A DNA stretch of 13,016 bases, taken from assembly GCF_046536515.1 (NCBI RefSeq), contig NZ_JAWDMQ010000037.1, positions 1-13,016 on the forward strand, given 5' to 3'. Source of the DNA: Caldisphaera sp046536515. GTDB taxonomy: Archaea > Thermoproteota > Thermoprotei_A > Sulfolobales > Acidilobaceae. Below are positions 6,804 to 12,779 of this stretch, piece by piece. Within the stretch, counting starts at the first letter, position 1. Every line of letters begins with the position of its first letter. Under the pieces are notes generated by a model. The model was not told the origin of the DNA, did not search any database, and saw nothing but the letters and a program-made list of their open reading frames with translations. A program made the position numbers and the translations under genes.

Positions 6804-7395
6804 GGTAGAAAATAATGAAGGGGATAGTGAGGAAGAAATTCAATTAAATTATATAAATCAGCTCAGAGAATTTGTCAGACTTTTAGCGTTAAAGGCAGAA
6901 ACCGATGATAAAATGGCATCAGAAATACTTGACATATTATTAAAAACAGATCCTGAAAGAGGAATTAGTGACGAAGAGATAGAAAGTATGACGTCTTATA
7001 GGCAAAGCGATGTCAGAAAGGTTCTAAGACTATTATATGATGCCAGGCTTTCAACATACAGAAGGGGTAAGCATCCAGAAACTGGGGCAACTAGATATTA
7101 TTGGTATATAGATATGAGAAGCATTAGTTTAGCTATAATAAGGAGGAAAAAAGCTGTTTTAGAAAAGCTTAAGTCAAGAGTAGCATATGAAAGTAATAAC
7201 GAATTTTATAAATGCCCTAAGGACAACACAAGATATACATTTGATGCAGCTTATGAATATGATTTTATTTGCCCTAAATGTGGTAGCATGTTAGAGTTGG
7301 ATGATAATAAGCAATACATTGATATATTAAAGAAAAGAATTTCCCTATTAGAGGAGGAAATAAAACAGGATGAGAACAAAGTTTTCAGTTCTTGA
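6790..7395 (+). CDS. tfe: Transcription factor E, alpha subunit (TFE/TFIIE-alpha)
   Basis: TFE assists promoter opening by archaeal RNA polymerase with TBP and TFB. The N-terminal winged helix covers about residues 20-110 (ASEILDILLKTDPERGISDEEIE, RQSDVRKVLRLLYDARLSTY, RYYWYIDM). A helical linker leads to the zinc ribbon at 140-166 (YKCPKD...FICPKCG), and a C-terminal helix follows (174-192). The first zinc knuckle reads C142-P-K-D145, so the usual second cysteine is aspartate; C161 and C164 are intact. The start is the TTG at 6790, with GAGGG seven bases upstream, overlapping trm56 by 14 bases. The 3' end overlaps the methyltransferase gene by 26 bases. Confidence 0.93.
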   Translation: MKENKVENNEGDSEEEIQLNYINQLREFVRLLALKAETDDKMASEILDILLKTDPERGISDEEIESMTSYRQSDVRKVLRLLYDARLSTYRRGKHPETGATRYYWYIDMRSISLAIIRRKKAVLEKLKSRVAYESNNEFYKCPKDNTRYTFDAAYEYDFICPKCGSMLELDDNKQYIDILKKRISLLEEEIKQDENKVFSS

Positions 7396-8365
7396 TATTT
7401 TCTCTGGTGCAGGCGGATTTTCAAGAGGCTTTAAGGATGCTGGATTTAATATTTTGGTTTCCATAGAAAATGATCCACCAGTTTCAAAAACATATAAAGC
7501 CAATTTCCCCGAAACCTATCAAATAGCCGACGATGCTAAGGAAATAGATTATAATGTTTTAAAATCTTTAGGATATCAAAGGGAAGATTTTGATGTAATA
7601 ATAGCATCTCCCCCTTGCGAACCCTTTACTCCCACAAATAAAAATAGGAAAACTGATCCTATAGATAGGCTTTATTGTGATCCTATAGGACAGCTTTATT
7701 TACATGCAATTAGGATAATAAATGAACTAAGGCCTAAGTTTTTTGTAATAGAAAACGTTGCCGGTATTTTGCAAGATGATATAAAAGAATCCATATCTAA
7801 AGAATTAAAGAGGTCTGGATATAACGAGGTTTATTTTAATGTTTTATATGCCGAACATTACGGAGTTCCCAGCATGAGGACAAGGGTTTTTGTTTCAAAT
7901 CTAAAACTTGAATTAAAAAAACATAACATGATAAGCGTTGGAGAAGCATTAAAGGATTTACCAAACCCCGGGGCTTATTGGCCCCCAAACCATGAAGAGC
8001 CTCAACCATTAACTAAAAGATTGAGGAAAAGAGTTTCCAACGCTAAATGGGGAAGAGCTATGATAGAATTTGAAGGAGCTGAGAATAGAAGGTTCAGAAA
8101 CTTTATAAGATTAAACCCATATAGACCAGCTCCAACAGTAATGGGATCTTCTCGATTTATACATCCATTTGAGGATAGACTATTAACTGTTAGAGAGCAA
8201 GCCCGTTTAATGGGATTTCCAGATTATCATATTTTCTTAGGAGGGAGAGATTCTCAGTATAATATGGTTGGGGAAGCAGTTCCACCCCCATTATCAAAAG
8301 AAATTGCTATTTACATAATAAATTTTTTAAAGGAAAACATTGTTAACCGGGGGGTTAACAATTAA
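7370..8365 (+). CDS. C5-cytosine DNA methyltransferase, solitary
   Basis: The protein has the ordered motifs of m5C DNA methyltransferases. Motif I is FSGAGGFS (11-18) and motif II is END (33-36 region). Motif IV is SPPCEPF, with the catalytic Cys83. Motif VI is VIENV (126-130) and motif VIII region is YGVPSMRTRVFV (164-175). A short target-recognition region lies at about 185-255. RPAPTV and the motif IX-like TVREQARLMGFP follow, then motif X GEAVPPPLSKEI (301-312). PCE replaces the common PCQ, and GEAVP replaces GNAVP. No restriction endonuclease is adjacent. The gene overlaps TFE by 26 bases; a GAGGAGG lies 12 bases before the ATG and a closer AGG abuts it. The last eight codons form a perfect 24-nt palindrome (8339-8362). 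Confidence 0.92.
   Translation: MRTKFSVLDIFSGAGGFSRGFKDAGFNILVSIENDPPVSKTYKANFPETYQIADDAKEIDYNVLKSLGYQREDFDVIIASPPCEPFTPTNKNRKTDPIDRLYCDPIGQLYLHAIRIINELRPKFFVIENVAGILQDDIKESISKELKRSGYNEVYFNVLYAEHYGVPSMRTRVFVSNLKLELKKHNMISVGEALKDLPNPGAYWPPNHEEPQPLTKRLRKRVSNAKWGRAMIEFEGAENRRFRNFIRLNPYRPAPTVMGSSRFIHPFEDRLLTVREQARLMGFPDYHIFLGGRDSQYNMVGEAVPPPLSKEIAIYIINFLKENIVNRGVNN
8339..8362 (+). repeat. 24-nt perfect palindrome at the methyltransferase 3' end
   Basis: Arms ATTGTTAACC and GGTTAACAAT enclose a GGGG loop, directly before the TAA stop. The first 19 bases recur exactly on the minus strand at about 11278-11296 inside another gene, in the same reading phase (IVNRGV). The sequence is much richer in G+C than its surroundings. 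Confidence 0.7.
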
Positions 8366-8425
8366 AATCCAATAAATTTTAATGAAAAATATTAAAGGTT
8401 TGTTTAAAATTAATATGCATATTCA

Positions 8426-9592
8426 TTAAATATGGATTCCTAGAATTTGTTTTTTCTCTTCAAGCCTCTTCTTAACTTTATCAACAGCCTTAATAAAATG
8501 ATCTTGATTTACATAATTAAGCTTCTCTCTAATTGCAAAAAAGCCAGCTTCAGTTGTTATAGCCTTTATTTCTGCTCCAGAAAATCCTTCGGTAATTTGC
8601 GCGATAAATTCAAGGTTGACGTCTTTAAGCTTCATATTCTTTGTATGAATCTTTAAAATCTCTAACCTCCCATTTTTATCTGGTAATGGAACTTCTATAA
8701 TTCTATCAAACCTTCCTGGCCTAAGAAGAGCTGGATCTAATAAATCAATCCTGTTCGTCGCAGCTATAACTTTAACACTATCTAATGGGTCAAAGCCATC
8801 GATTTCAGCTAAAAGCTGTAGTAAAGTCCTTTGAACTTCTCTATCCCCACTTGTCCCCATTTCAATCCTCCTAGACCCAATAGCGTCCATCTCATCTATG
8901 AAAATTATTGTGGGTTTCTTTTCTCTAGCTAGTTTAAAAACTTCTCTTACTATTCTTGCACCCTCTCCAATAAACTTGTTAACAAATTGACTAGCAACTA
9001 CCCTTATAAATGTAGCCTTAACCTCGCCCGCTAGAGATCTGGCAAGCAATGTCTTACCAGTTCCTGGAGGGCCATATAATAAAACGCCCTTAGGCGGATC
9101 TATACCTAAGGATTTAAAAAGGTCTTGCCTTATTATTGGAAGGCCGACAACTTCATATATTTCTCTTATTTGATTTTGTAGTCCTCCAACATCTTTAAAT
9201 GTAAAGCCCGGCATTTCTTCTATTTCCATTGCTTCTACAAATGGATCATAAATGTTTGGAAGGACTTCAACAATAGTGGAACCTTTATTATTTAATGCAA
9301 CTGATATTCCAGGCCGTAACTTTGAAGTATCAATATTATTTCCTACTTTAACAACAAGGTTAGGTCCGGTTGAACTCTTAACTATAGCCCTTCCATCATT
9401 TAAAACCTCTAAAAGCATCGCTTCTATATAAGGTGGTTCTAAAAGTTTAGTCATCTCTTGGCGATAATAATCAAGGTCTCTTTCTAGAGAAATTTTTATT
9501 TGTGTTAAATATCTTATCTTTTCCTTTAGATAAGAAATGTCTTCTTCATCATCGTCTTGATTAGCCTTCTTATTTGAATCACTTATTGACAA
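8426..9592 (-). CDS. pan: Proteasome-activating nucleotidase PAN (AAA+ ATPase)
   Basis: PAN forms the hexameric ATPase ring that unfolds proteins and feeds them to the 20S proteasome. The order is: acidic N-tail, coiled coil (about 18-50), OB domain (about 55-115), then the AAA+ domain. Walker A is GPPGTGKT (174-181), with pore loop KFIGEG (206-211) and Walker B IIFIDEMDAIG (229-239). Sensor 1 ATNRID is at 278-283 and arginine fingers are in LLRPGRFD (289-296). Length (388) is normal. The C-terminus ends GIHI instead of the usual HbYX (hydrophobic-Tyr-any) tail that docks into the proteasome. The start TTG has GGTGA seven bases upstream, and a BRE/TATA lies at 9659-9671. Confidence 0.95.
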   Translation of the reverse strand: MSISDSNKKANQDDDEEDISYLKEKIRYLTQIKISLERDLDYYRQEMTKLLEPPYIEAMLLEVLNDGRAIVKSSTGPNLVVKVGNNIDTSKLRPGISVALNNKGSTIVEVLPNIYDPFVEAMEIEEMPGFTFKDVGGLQNQIREIYEVVGLPIIRQDLFKSLGIDPPKGVLLYGPPGTGKTLLARSLAGEVKATFIRVVASQFVNKFIGEGARIVREVFKLAREKKPTIIFIDEMDAIGSRRIEMGTSGDREVQRTLLQLLAEIDGFDPLDSVKVIAATNRIDLLDPALLRPGRFDRIIEVPLPDKNGRLEILKIHTKNMKLKDVNLEFIAQITEGFSGAEIKAITTEAGFFAIREKLNYVNQDHFIKAVDKVKKRLEEKKQILGIHI

Positions 9593-9658
9593 TTCAATTT
9601 CACCTGATTAATAATAGCATTCATTAGTTTTTAACCTGGTAAGCTAAGTGTTGAGAAA

Positions 9659-9671
9659 GTTAAAAACCTTT
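9659..9671 (-). promoter_or_regulatory. BRE/TATA element of the PAN gene
   Basis: The minus strand reads AAAGGTTTTTAAC about 72 bases upstream of the TTG. This is the same sequence and nearly the same distance as before aRF1, so a leader of about 45 nt containing GGTGA is expected. Confidence 0.55.
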
Positions 9672-9699
9672 ATTAATAAGATTAATAAAACCTCAGAGT

Positions 9700-10113
9700 G
9701 TCCCGTTTCCTGACCTCCTCCCCGCCCTGAAGGGCGATGGTTTCCTTAGGGCGGATCATAGGTTTGATTTACAACCTTCATTTTCATCACTTCATAGCTA
9801 GTGGGTTTTACCCACCCCGCTCCATTTCAGGTAAACCAATGGATGGGCCTTCAACCCATTATCCCTATCCCTCACTGGGAGTTGCCCTTACCTCCAGATC
9901 CAAGGGACTCAGGGATATGTTTTCAACGTGTAGGGACACACATATACTTTGGCCCTGATCTAGGGCTTCCCTACACCATATCACACTGTTAGTTGGTGTT
10001 AGAGGCGTACCTCATATTTCAGTGACGCATACCCCTTTAGCAACTGTCTCAATTTTTAATAAGTTTCTAAACTTAAAAAATTACCCCACCCTAAAGAGCG
10101 AGGCTTTCAGTTG
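9700..10113 (-). mobile_element. GC-rich structured relic with IS605-like end hairpins
   Basis: Most of the 797-bp gap between PAN and the WhiP-like gene is this segment, reaching about 55% G+C at 9841-9900. Read on the minus strand, its right end carries the hairpin CGCCC-TTCA-GGGCG followed by GGGAGGAGG (9723-9736 and outward), a layout typical of IS200/IS605 right ends. A second, weaker hairpin of the same type (GAAAGCCTCGCTCTTTAGGG) lies at about 10088-10110. In between are more hairpins: GTGGG/CCCAC at 9801-9815, ATGGG/CCCAT near 9843-9860, and AAGTTT/AAACTT near 10060. Its TGATGAAAATGAAGGTTGTAAA tail resembles ATGATTGAAATGAAAGTGTA in copies B and C. Open frames on either strand look accidental. 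A TnpB-less element keeping an omega-RNA-like region is the favoured reading, not proven. Confidence 0.5.
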
Positions 10114-10389
10114 TAAAAATCTAGATAAGAAAATTTAAAAAAGCTTGTTCTACATAGGGTTTTAATAAAGGAAGTTAAACATTTTGAAAAAAGCCGAAAA
10201 TTTTAGCACTATATATACTACTACACGTTCTAAAAAATTCCTTTTTTCTTTTAGTTTTTGTTCATTATTAAATAAAACAATAATACAGTAACCATTATAC
10301 AAACAGTAATATTAATAATAGACTTTCTAATTTTAACTTTTCATTTTTAACACTATAATATCTCAGAAGAAGTAGTATTAGTTATAATA
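10114..10389. other. AT-rich spacer downstream of the WhiP-like gene
   Basis: I see no gene in this very AT-rich stretch. It contains a direct repeat ACAGTAA (10285-10291 and 10303-10309) and, at its right edge, a small inverted repeat GTATTA-GTTA-TAATAC (10375-10390) abutting the WhiP-like stop codon. Neither is a convincing terminator. Being AT-rich beside a putative initiator gene, it could serve as an easily melted region, but nothing here proves an origin. Confidence 0.35.
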
Positions 10390-11112
10390 CTAGCAATTCC
10401 TCAACATATCCTTAAGGTTTCTTGTTAAACCAACTCTAATACCAAGTCTAGGATCAGTATAAATGTAAAGTATTCCCTTGCTTTGTAAATTTCTCAACCT
10501 TTTTAACAGCCAATTATAGTCTGCATTTAGCCTTTCTGTTATTTGATCTAGATAAACATATGTTACCCCATACTTTGCGTAATGTGTAAGAAGAAATGAT
10601 GTTATTTCCATTTCTTCTTCATCGATGCTATCTTTTAATTGCTGTAATACACAGGCAACTTGAGATACTCTGTTTTGTCGTTTATTGTCTGCTGAATTGG
10701 TTTTGTTAACAATAAATGACAAAGATTCCTTAGTTTTACCTTTCTCGCTGATATTGTTTTTGTCGTTTATTGTCTTTTTAATCAATTCTCCCGCTACTTT
10801 TTGTGCCAATGCAACAAACTCGTTAAATTTTTCATCAGAAGTCTTTGATATTATTTCCCTTGCGAAATCTTCACCCTTTGGAGTCAAGTACCAAAGGCCC
10901 ATATCATACTCAACAAAACCTCTTTCCTTCCAATATGATAAATAGCTTGAAATATATTTTGTTTCTTTGTTTAAATATTGGGCAATTTCATTTGATCTCA
11001 TTGGTCTTGATATTAATAAAATTAATATTGCATCAACTAATTTGCTTCTTGGCCCTCCCTTTTCATTATTTTTAATTTGATTTATTATTTCGTCTATATT
11101 ATCATTATTCAT
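10390..11112 (-). CDS. whiP: WhiP-like double winged-helix (replication initiator) protein
   Basis: The 240-residue protein has two winged-helix domains. The first (about 20-90) reads GGPRSKLVDAILILLISRPM, then NEIAQYLNKETKYISSYLSY, then GLWYLTPKGEDFAREI. The second (about 160-235) reads EMEITSFLLTHYAKYGVTYV, LDQITERLNADYNWLLKRLR, KGILYIYTDPRLGIRVGL. A low-complexity polar linker (115-150) separates them. This layout matches the crenarchaeal WhiP family (Cdt1-like winged-helix initiator proteins found beside one origin in Sulfolobus). The identification is from memory of the family, so a generic transcription regulator remains possible. The start ATG has GGGGGG four bases upstream. The linker DNA carries repeated 14-18-mers in mixed frames (10673-10775). 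It is third in a minus-strand run with the genes at 11194 and 11765. Confidence 0.72.
   Translation of the reverse strand: MNNDNIDEIINQIKNNEKGGPRSKLVDAILILLISRPMRSNEIAQYLNKETKYISSYLSYWKERGFVEYDMGLWYLTPKGEDFAREIISKTSDEKFNEFVALAQKVAGELIKKTINDKNNISEKGKTKESLSFIVNKTNSADNKRQNRVSQVACVLQQLKDSIDEEEMEITSFLLTHYAKYGVTYVYLDQITERLNADYNWLLKRLRNLQSKGILYIYTDPRLGIRVGLTRNLKDMLRNC
10673..10775. repeat. Iteron-like repeats inside the WhiP-like gene
   Basis: The 18-mer TTTTGTCGTTTATTGTCT occurs exactly at 10673-10690 and 10758-10775. An inverted near-copy of its core, TTGTCATTTATTGT (complement of 10709-10722), lies between them. The two direct copies are 85 bp apart, hence in different reading frames, coding for TINDKN and DNKRQ. 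Protein-level selection therefore does not explain them. Confidence 0.65.
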
Positions 11113-11150
11113 TATTCCCCCCTTATTGTATTTTATTGTAAAAGATTTGC

Positions 11151-11171
11151 TTAGTAATTCTTAGTATTACT
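11151..11171. repeat. Small inverted and direct repeat in the spacer before whiP
   Basis: AGTAAT (11153-11158) and ATTACT (11166-11171) form an inverted repeat. TTAGTA is repeated at 11151 and 11161, ten bases apart. The 81-bp spacer separates the gene at 11194 from the WhiP-like gene. It also contains two TTATTGTA motifs ten bases apart (11123-11140), which echo the repeats inside the WhiP-like gene. It may be an operator or nothing; no clear TATA is visible. Confidence 0.3.
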
Positions 11172-11193
11172 GGGGTTTCTTTTTTACAAAAAT

Positions 11194-11841
11194 CTATTGA
11201 GCTAGGCAGCATTGCTTAGTAACTTCTATATAAAAAGAATATAGGCTTTGAAGGCATGACTTTGGAGTTATAATGATAACCCCCCGGTTAACAATTTTAG
11301 AATATTCTTTTGAACACCTTATTAGCTCATCCTGCAAATACTCTGGTAAACCTGGGAAGCCTATATCGTTATTGTCTACAAAACCTATGACCGCCATTCT
11401 ACAATTGTTTGATACTATTTCATCTCTTATTTCATGTATAGAAGTTAAATCTTTAGGAGGGGAGTCCATTTCCATTATTAAAATTTCACATTCTTCTAGC
11501 CCCTCTATTTTTAATTTAGATTCAAATATTTTTAATTTAGATTCAAATATTTTTAATATCATTTCTCCCTTTTCAGTTAATTTATTATGCTTCCCCATTT
11601 GTATTATTAATCTATTTTCTTTTAGCCTCTTTAGCATAGTTTTAACAGACGCTTCCCCTAAATTGAAATATGAAGAAAGAAATGGTCTTCCTGCATCTTT
11701 ATTTTTGAAAATCTTTAAGGTTTCAATGACATGGTAAATATTATATCCCGGTATTCCCCCTTTTTCAGGTTTTGTTATGTTTATTATTTGGTCTATTGCC
11801 TCGCAATCTTGTTGCTGGCAATACACTCCACGCACCTTCAT
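11194..11841 (-). CDS. Winged-helix protein, possibly DUF4443-like
   Basis: An N-terminal winged helix covers about residues 30-100 (YNIYHVIETLKIF, AGRPFLSSYFNLGEASVKTM, LKRLKENRLIIQMGKHNKLT). It is followed by an alpha/beta domain (about 115-205: ECEILIMEMDS, NNCRMAVIGFVDNNDIGFPG, SKIVNRGVIIITPKS). The architecture resembles archaeal DUF4443 proteins, which is my recollection rather than a proven match. The residues IFESKLK are duplicated at 98-111 by an exact 21-bp tandem repeat. CQQQDC near the start and CC near the end could be chance. The ATG at 11841 overlaps the upstream gene by 77 bases. The GTG at 11826, six bases behind a GGTG, is an attractive alternative start. Confidence 0.65.
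   Translation of the reverse strand: MKVRGVYCQQQDCEAIDQIINITKPEKGGIPGYNIYHVIETLKIFKNKDAGRPFLSSYFNLGEASVKTMLKRLKENRLIIQMGKHNKLTEKGEMILKIFESKLKIFESKLKIEGLEECEILIMEMDSPPKDLTSIHEIRDEIVSNNCRMAVIGFVDNNDIGFPGLPEYLQDELIRCSKEYSKIVNRGVIIITPKSCLQSLYSFYIEVTKQCCLAQ
11507..11557. repeat. 21-bp tandem duplication in the gene at 11194
   Basis: The unit ATTTTTAATTTAGATTCAAAT is present exactly twice (11507-11527 and 11528-11548), followed by nine bases of a third copy. It adds seven residues (IFESKLK) in frame between the winged helix and the next domain. Confidence 0.8.
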
Positions 11842-12067
11842 CTACATCAACCCCTTGTTCTATCATGAAAACTGCAACATCATTTGGTGTTATCTCACTA
11901 TTATTTAGTACTGCTCTCCTTAAATTTTCCCAAGAACCTTTTACTTTTATTCCAAAATCTTCATATAGCCATTCAACAGCTTCATTAATATCGATTTTGT
12001 TCTTCATTTGGCTTAACAATGCTTCTTTTACTGATTTCTCATAGAGCCTTCCCTTAATAGTTGCCAT
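11765..12067 (-). CDS. Small protein of unknown function (100 aa)
   Basis: I do not recognise this protein. The first 80 residues are helical and mixed-charge (RLYEKSVKEALLSQMKNKIDIN, AVEWLYEDFGIKVKGSWENL, ITPNDVAVFMIEQGVDVDEG). The last 25 residues, basic and asparagine-rich, lie in the zone overlapping the next gene by up to 77 bases. The ATG start has GGGAT five bases upstream, and a TATA-like TTTATAAAT lies about 36 bases ahead. It appears to lead a minus-strand unit with the winged-helix gene and the WhiP-like gene, and it is divergent from the gene at 12234. The long overlap suggests tight co-translation, or that the downstream gene starts later than its first ATG. Confidence 0.6.
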   Translation of the reverse strand: MATIKGRLYEKSVKEALLSQMKNKIDINEAVEWLYEDFGIKVKGSWENLRRAVLNNSEITPNDVAVFMIEQGVDVDEGAWSVLPATRLRGNRPNNKHNKT

Positions 12068-12096
12068 ATTTATCCCTAATTTTTTGAGAAAATAAA

Positions 12097-12109
12097 AATT
12101 TATAAATAG
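12097..12109 (-). promoter_or_regulatory. Putative TATA box for the WhiP-containing unit
   Basis: The minus strand reads CTATTTATAAATTT about 36 bases upstream of the ATG at 12067, in an AT-rich divergent spacer. A start near 12078 would give a short leader. Confidence 0.4.
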
Positions 12110-12186
12110 CTATTAAAATTAATAATCTTTTACTTTTAATATAAAAAAATTTTCAGAATTTAGTTAATTTAATATAGAAAAACAGA

Positions 12187-12196
12187 GATATTTATA
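12187..12196 (+). promoter_or_regulatory. Putative TATA box for the gene at 12234
   Basis: GATATTTATAGG lies about 42 bases upstream of the GTG start. Together with the minus-strand TATA at 12097 it makes a divergent promoter region of about 165 bp. Confidence 0.4.
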
Positions 12197-12233
12197 GGTT
12201 TTGCCTGAAACTAAAGAAAAGCTGGTGATATAA

Positions 12234-12596
12234 GTGTCTGATGGAAAAGAGGTTGAGGAAGAAAAAGTAATATCAGATAATCTTTCAGTAATATATGAGG
12301 ACACGGACTTAGTTGTTTATACAGCACCGAATGAAGAGGAGTTAAAGGATATTTTATTGGATTTATTAAGGAAGAATGGTAAAATGAGCATTAAGGACTT
12401 CCATAGGTATTTATCTGGTCTGGCTAGCGAAGATAAGATTAGATATGCTTTAAACGAACTCCTTAAAGACGAGGCAGTAATTATTGATCGTCAAGGCTAT
12501 TTCTATTCTATGGAACTTCTAAATAGTGGGGGCTACTCGCCTGAAGAAGTAGGAGAACTTATAGAGAATCAACCTGATGGAGAGAATTCTTTTTAA
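12234..12596 (+). CDS. Small acidic winged-helix-like protein (120 aa)
   Basis: The protein has an acidic N-tail (1-33) and then a predicted winged helix at about 34-92 (EELKDILLDLLRKNGKMSIK, FHRYLSGLASEDKIRYALNE, AVIIDRQGYFYSM). An acidic C-tail follows. No family name can be given; a DNA- or protein-binding regulator is plausible. The start is GTG 12234, five to six bases behind GGTGAT, a good ribosome-binding sequence. Its last codons (after Glu117) and stop lie inside a repeated segment that recurs at 4130-4257. The C-terminus NSF and the stop may therefore come from an inserted element. It is divergent from the WhiP-containing unit. Confidence 0.65.
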   Translation: MSDGKEVEEEKVISDNLSVIYEDTDLVVYTAPNEEELKDILLDLLRKNGKMSIKDFHRYLSGLASEDKIRYALNELLKDEAVIIDRQGYFYSMELLNSGGYSPEEVGELIENQPDGENSF

Positions 12597-12750
12597 TAAT
12601 CCTATTATATTAGTTTATTTTAACTATAGGAAGATTTTTGAAACATAATCTATTAAATGAAGGTTATTTATTAACATAATGAGGGCAAACCCCAAGGGTT
12701 GATAAATGTAAAAGGGCTGAATCCTTTCTCATGTTAATAGAAATCTTTTT
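12584..12750 (+). mobile_element. Decayed repeat, copy C1 (IS605-like relic)
   Basis: Positions 12584-12713 match copy A (4130-4257, minus strand) at about 95% identity, and 12713-12748 match part of copy B (6126-6161, minus strand). The part ACCCCAAGGGTTGATAAATG forms a CAACCC-type hairpin. In one frame it reads KPQGLINVKG, close to MPQGLVFAKGG in the adjacent copy, suggesting two tandem relics of one coding end. Stops interrupt all frames. Confidence 0.6.
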
Positions 12751-12779
12751 TTACCTATTTATTATCAACTAATCTTGTA

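Noticed and set aside
9737..9992. Overlapping plus-strand open frames of 63-73 codons.
   Set aside because: They lie in the antisense strand of a hairpin-rich relic, have odd composition and no ribosome-binding sequence; they are shadows of palindromic GC-rich DNA.
10375..10390. GTATTA-GTTA-TAATAC as a terminator for the WhiP-like gene.
   Set aside because: The stem is six A/T-rich pairs and no T-run follows on the minus strand; archaeal termination does not need such a stem.
11273..11737. A 154-codon open frame on the plus strand.
   Set aside because: It is antisense to the winged-helix gene, which has a recognisable domain, a better start and operon context; low-complexity serine/isoleucine composition marks it as a shadow.
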